Below, one piece after another: positions 54,288 through 54,580 of a stretch of 54,580 bases of DNA. How positions within the stretch are numbered: the first letter of the stretch is position 1; each line of letters begins with the position of its first letter. Location of the stretch: positions 1 through 54,580 of the forward strand of contig CALXMV010000014.1 in the NCBI GenBank assembly GCA_944389565.1. Direction: 5' to 3'. The notes under the pieces were generated by a model. It did not search any database and was not told the DNA's origin. It saw only the letters and a list, made by a program, of their open reading frames with translations. This DNA comes from an uncultured Kiritimatiellota bacterium. Its GTDB lineage: Bacteria > Verrucomicrobiota > Kiritimatiellia > RFP12 > DVOR01. Made by a program: the position numbers and the translations under genes.

Positions 54288-54315
54288 AGTGTAGCACAAC
54301 CGGGGGGTACGGCAA
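54288..54315 (-). promoter_or_regulatory. Promoter of the second PEP-CTERM gene
   Basis: Minus-strand TTGCCG at 54315-54310, 16-nt spacer, TACACT at 54293-54288 preceded by TGC. The leader to ATG 54251 is about 30 bases. Confidence 0.65.
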
Positions 54316-54580
54316 GGGGAGGATACGGCGATTCGGGTGAGCATCCGGTGAGAAATCCGTTAAACCATCTCTCGCTGACAGGTGGGGAAGAGTGCCCCCA
54401 AGGGTGAGGCGTCACGCATCACCCTTCCGGCTCTCATCCCCGACCATGCGCATCCCCGCCCCCGAACCCTCCCCACTCTCGGGTCGAACCCCTTAGGGTT
54501 TTTGGTCAGACCCCTTATCTATTCGGATGGTGTATTATGTGGGTGTTTTCTTCATTGGTGTGGAGAAAGCGTCCCCGGGG
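54316..54580. other. Intergenic right end of the window
   Basis: Apart from repeat locus D I see no feature. An ATG at 54537 on the plus strand opens a frame to the window edge (MWVFSSLVWRK), overlapped by a TATTAT at 54533-54538; neither can be judged without more sequence. Confidence 0.4.
54441..54519 (-). repeat. Divergent-intergenic G-rich repeat, locus D
   Basis: Read on the minus strand: AAGGGGTCTGACC, AAAAACCCTAAGGGGTTCG, ACCCGAGAGTGGGGAGGG. It is the same family as loci A-C, most like C. GACCATGCGCATCC (54441-54454) is shared with locus A at 9344-9357. It lies upstream of the PEP-CTERM promoter. Confidence 0.8.

Noticed and set aside
54537..54580. Start of a plus-strand gene at the right edge
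   Set aside because: Only 14 codons are visible, there is no ribosome-binding site, and the ATG lies inside the possible -10 box.

Overview
The window reads as a high-GC, gene-dense chromosomal segment of an uncultured Gram-negative-type bacterium, most likely a Kiritimatiellia/Lentisphaeria-type member of the Verrucomicrobiota (inference). The evidence is two secreted proteins ending in VPEPTAL...LALRR PEP-CTERM-type sorting tails, an outer-membrane TonB-dependent receptor, Lol-type lipoprotein machinery, a giant modular surface protein, and a full-length RpoD with a long low-complexity N-terminus. I see no rRNA, tRNA, CRISPR array, transposase or phage gene.

Layout. 1-73: 5' end of an unidentified leftward gene. 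192-3667 (+): lgt, LUD-domain protein, rimO, rnhB, closed by a strong bidirectional terminator. 3742-9104 (-): glgP, an RRM RNA-binding protein and rpoD. 9477-11149 (+): a PEP-CTERM protein behind an unusual poly-G promoter, then a zinc-ribbon/PTS EIIA fusion. 11200-18451 (-): gmd, fcl, nfeD, an SPFH protein, rnc, a methyltransferase, a heme-motif beta-propeller protein and a PI-PLC-like protein, the last four joined by 4-nt start/stop overlaps. 18718-24273 (+): TonB-dependent receptor, ABC ATPase and a large FtsX-type permease. 24365-27443 (+): thrS, infC, SDR. 27486-32607 (+): iron alcohol dehydrogenase, M18 aminopeptidase, tandem receiver protein, nrdR, argG. 32671-33633 (-): DUF362 protein. 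34205-40436 (+): a broken or switched-off giant surface protein. 40659-42619 (+): rpsB, tsf and a 31-residue basic protein. 42690-49631 (-): M50 protease, ychF, D,D-carboxypeptidase, lipoprotein, rsmE, tyrA, lolC/E, lolD. 49700-54251 (-): PEP-CTERM protein, metallophosphoesterase, coiled-coil envelope protein, bioB, GtrB-like glycosyltransferase.

Most genes are housekeeping. The unusual biology is in the divergent intergenic regions and the surface-protein genes. (1) An 11-G tract fills most of the 17-nt spacer between consensus -35 and -10 boxes of a PEP-CTERM gene. (2) A 9-G tract lies just after the signal peptide of the giant surface gene and puts it out of frame; one more G, or loss of 50 bp between two direct repeats around it, would rejoin signal peptide and first module. 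Together these suggest slipped-strand phase variation of cell-surface proteins. (3) A family of G-rich, hairpin-forming repeats occurs only in divergent intergenic regions, four times, each upstream of a secreted or outer-membrane protein gene. (4) Promoters share TTGCC-type -35 boxes with TGN-extended -10 boxes, and several place the start codon at or within a few bases of the predicted transcription start (leaderless mRNAs).

All calls rest on reading the sequence and translations by eye; no database search or folding program was run.
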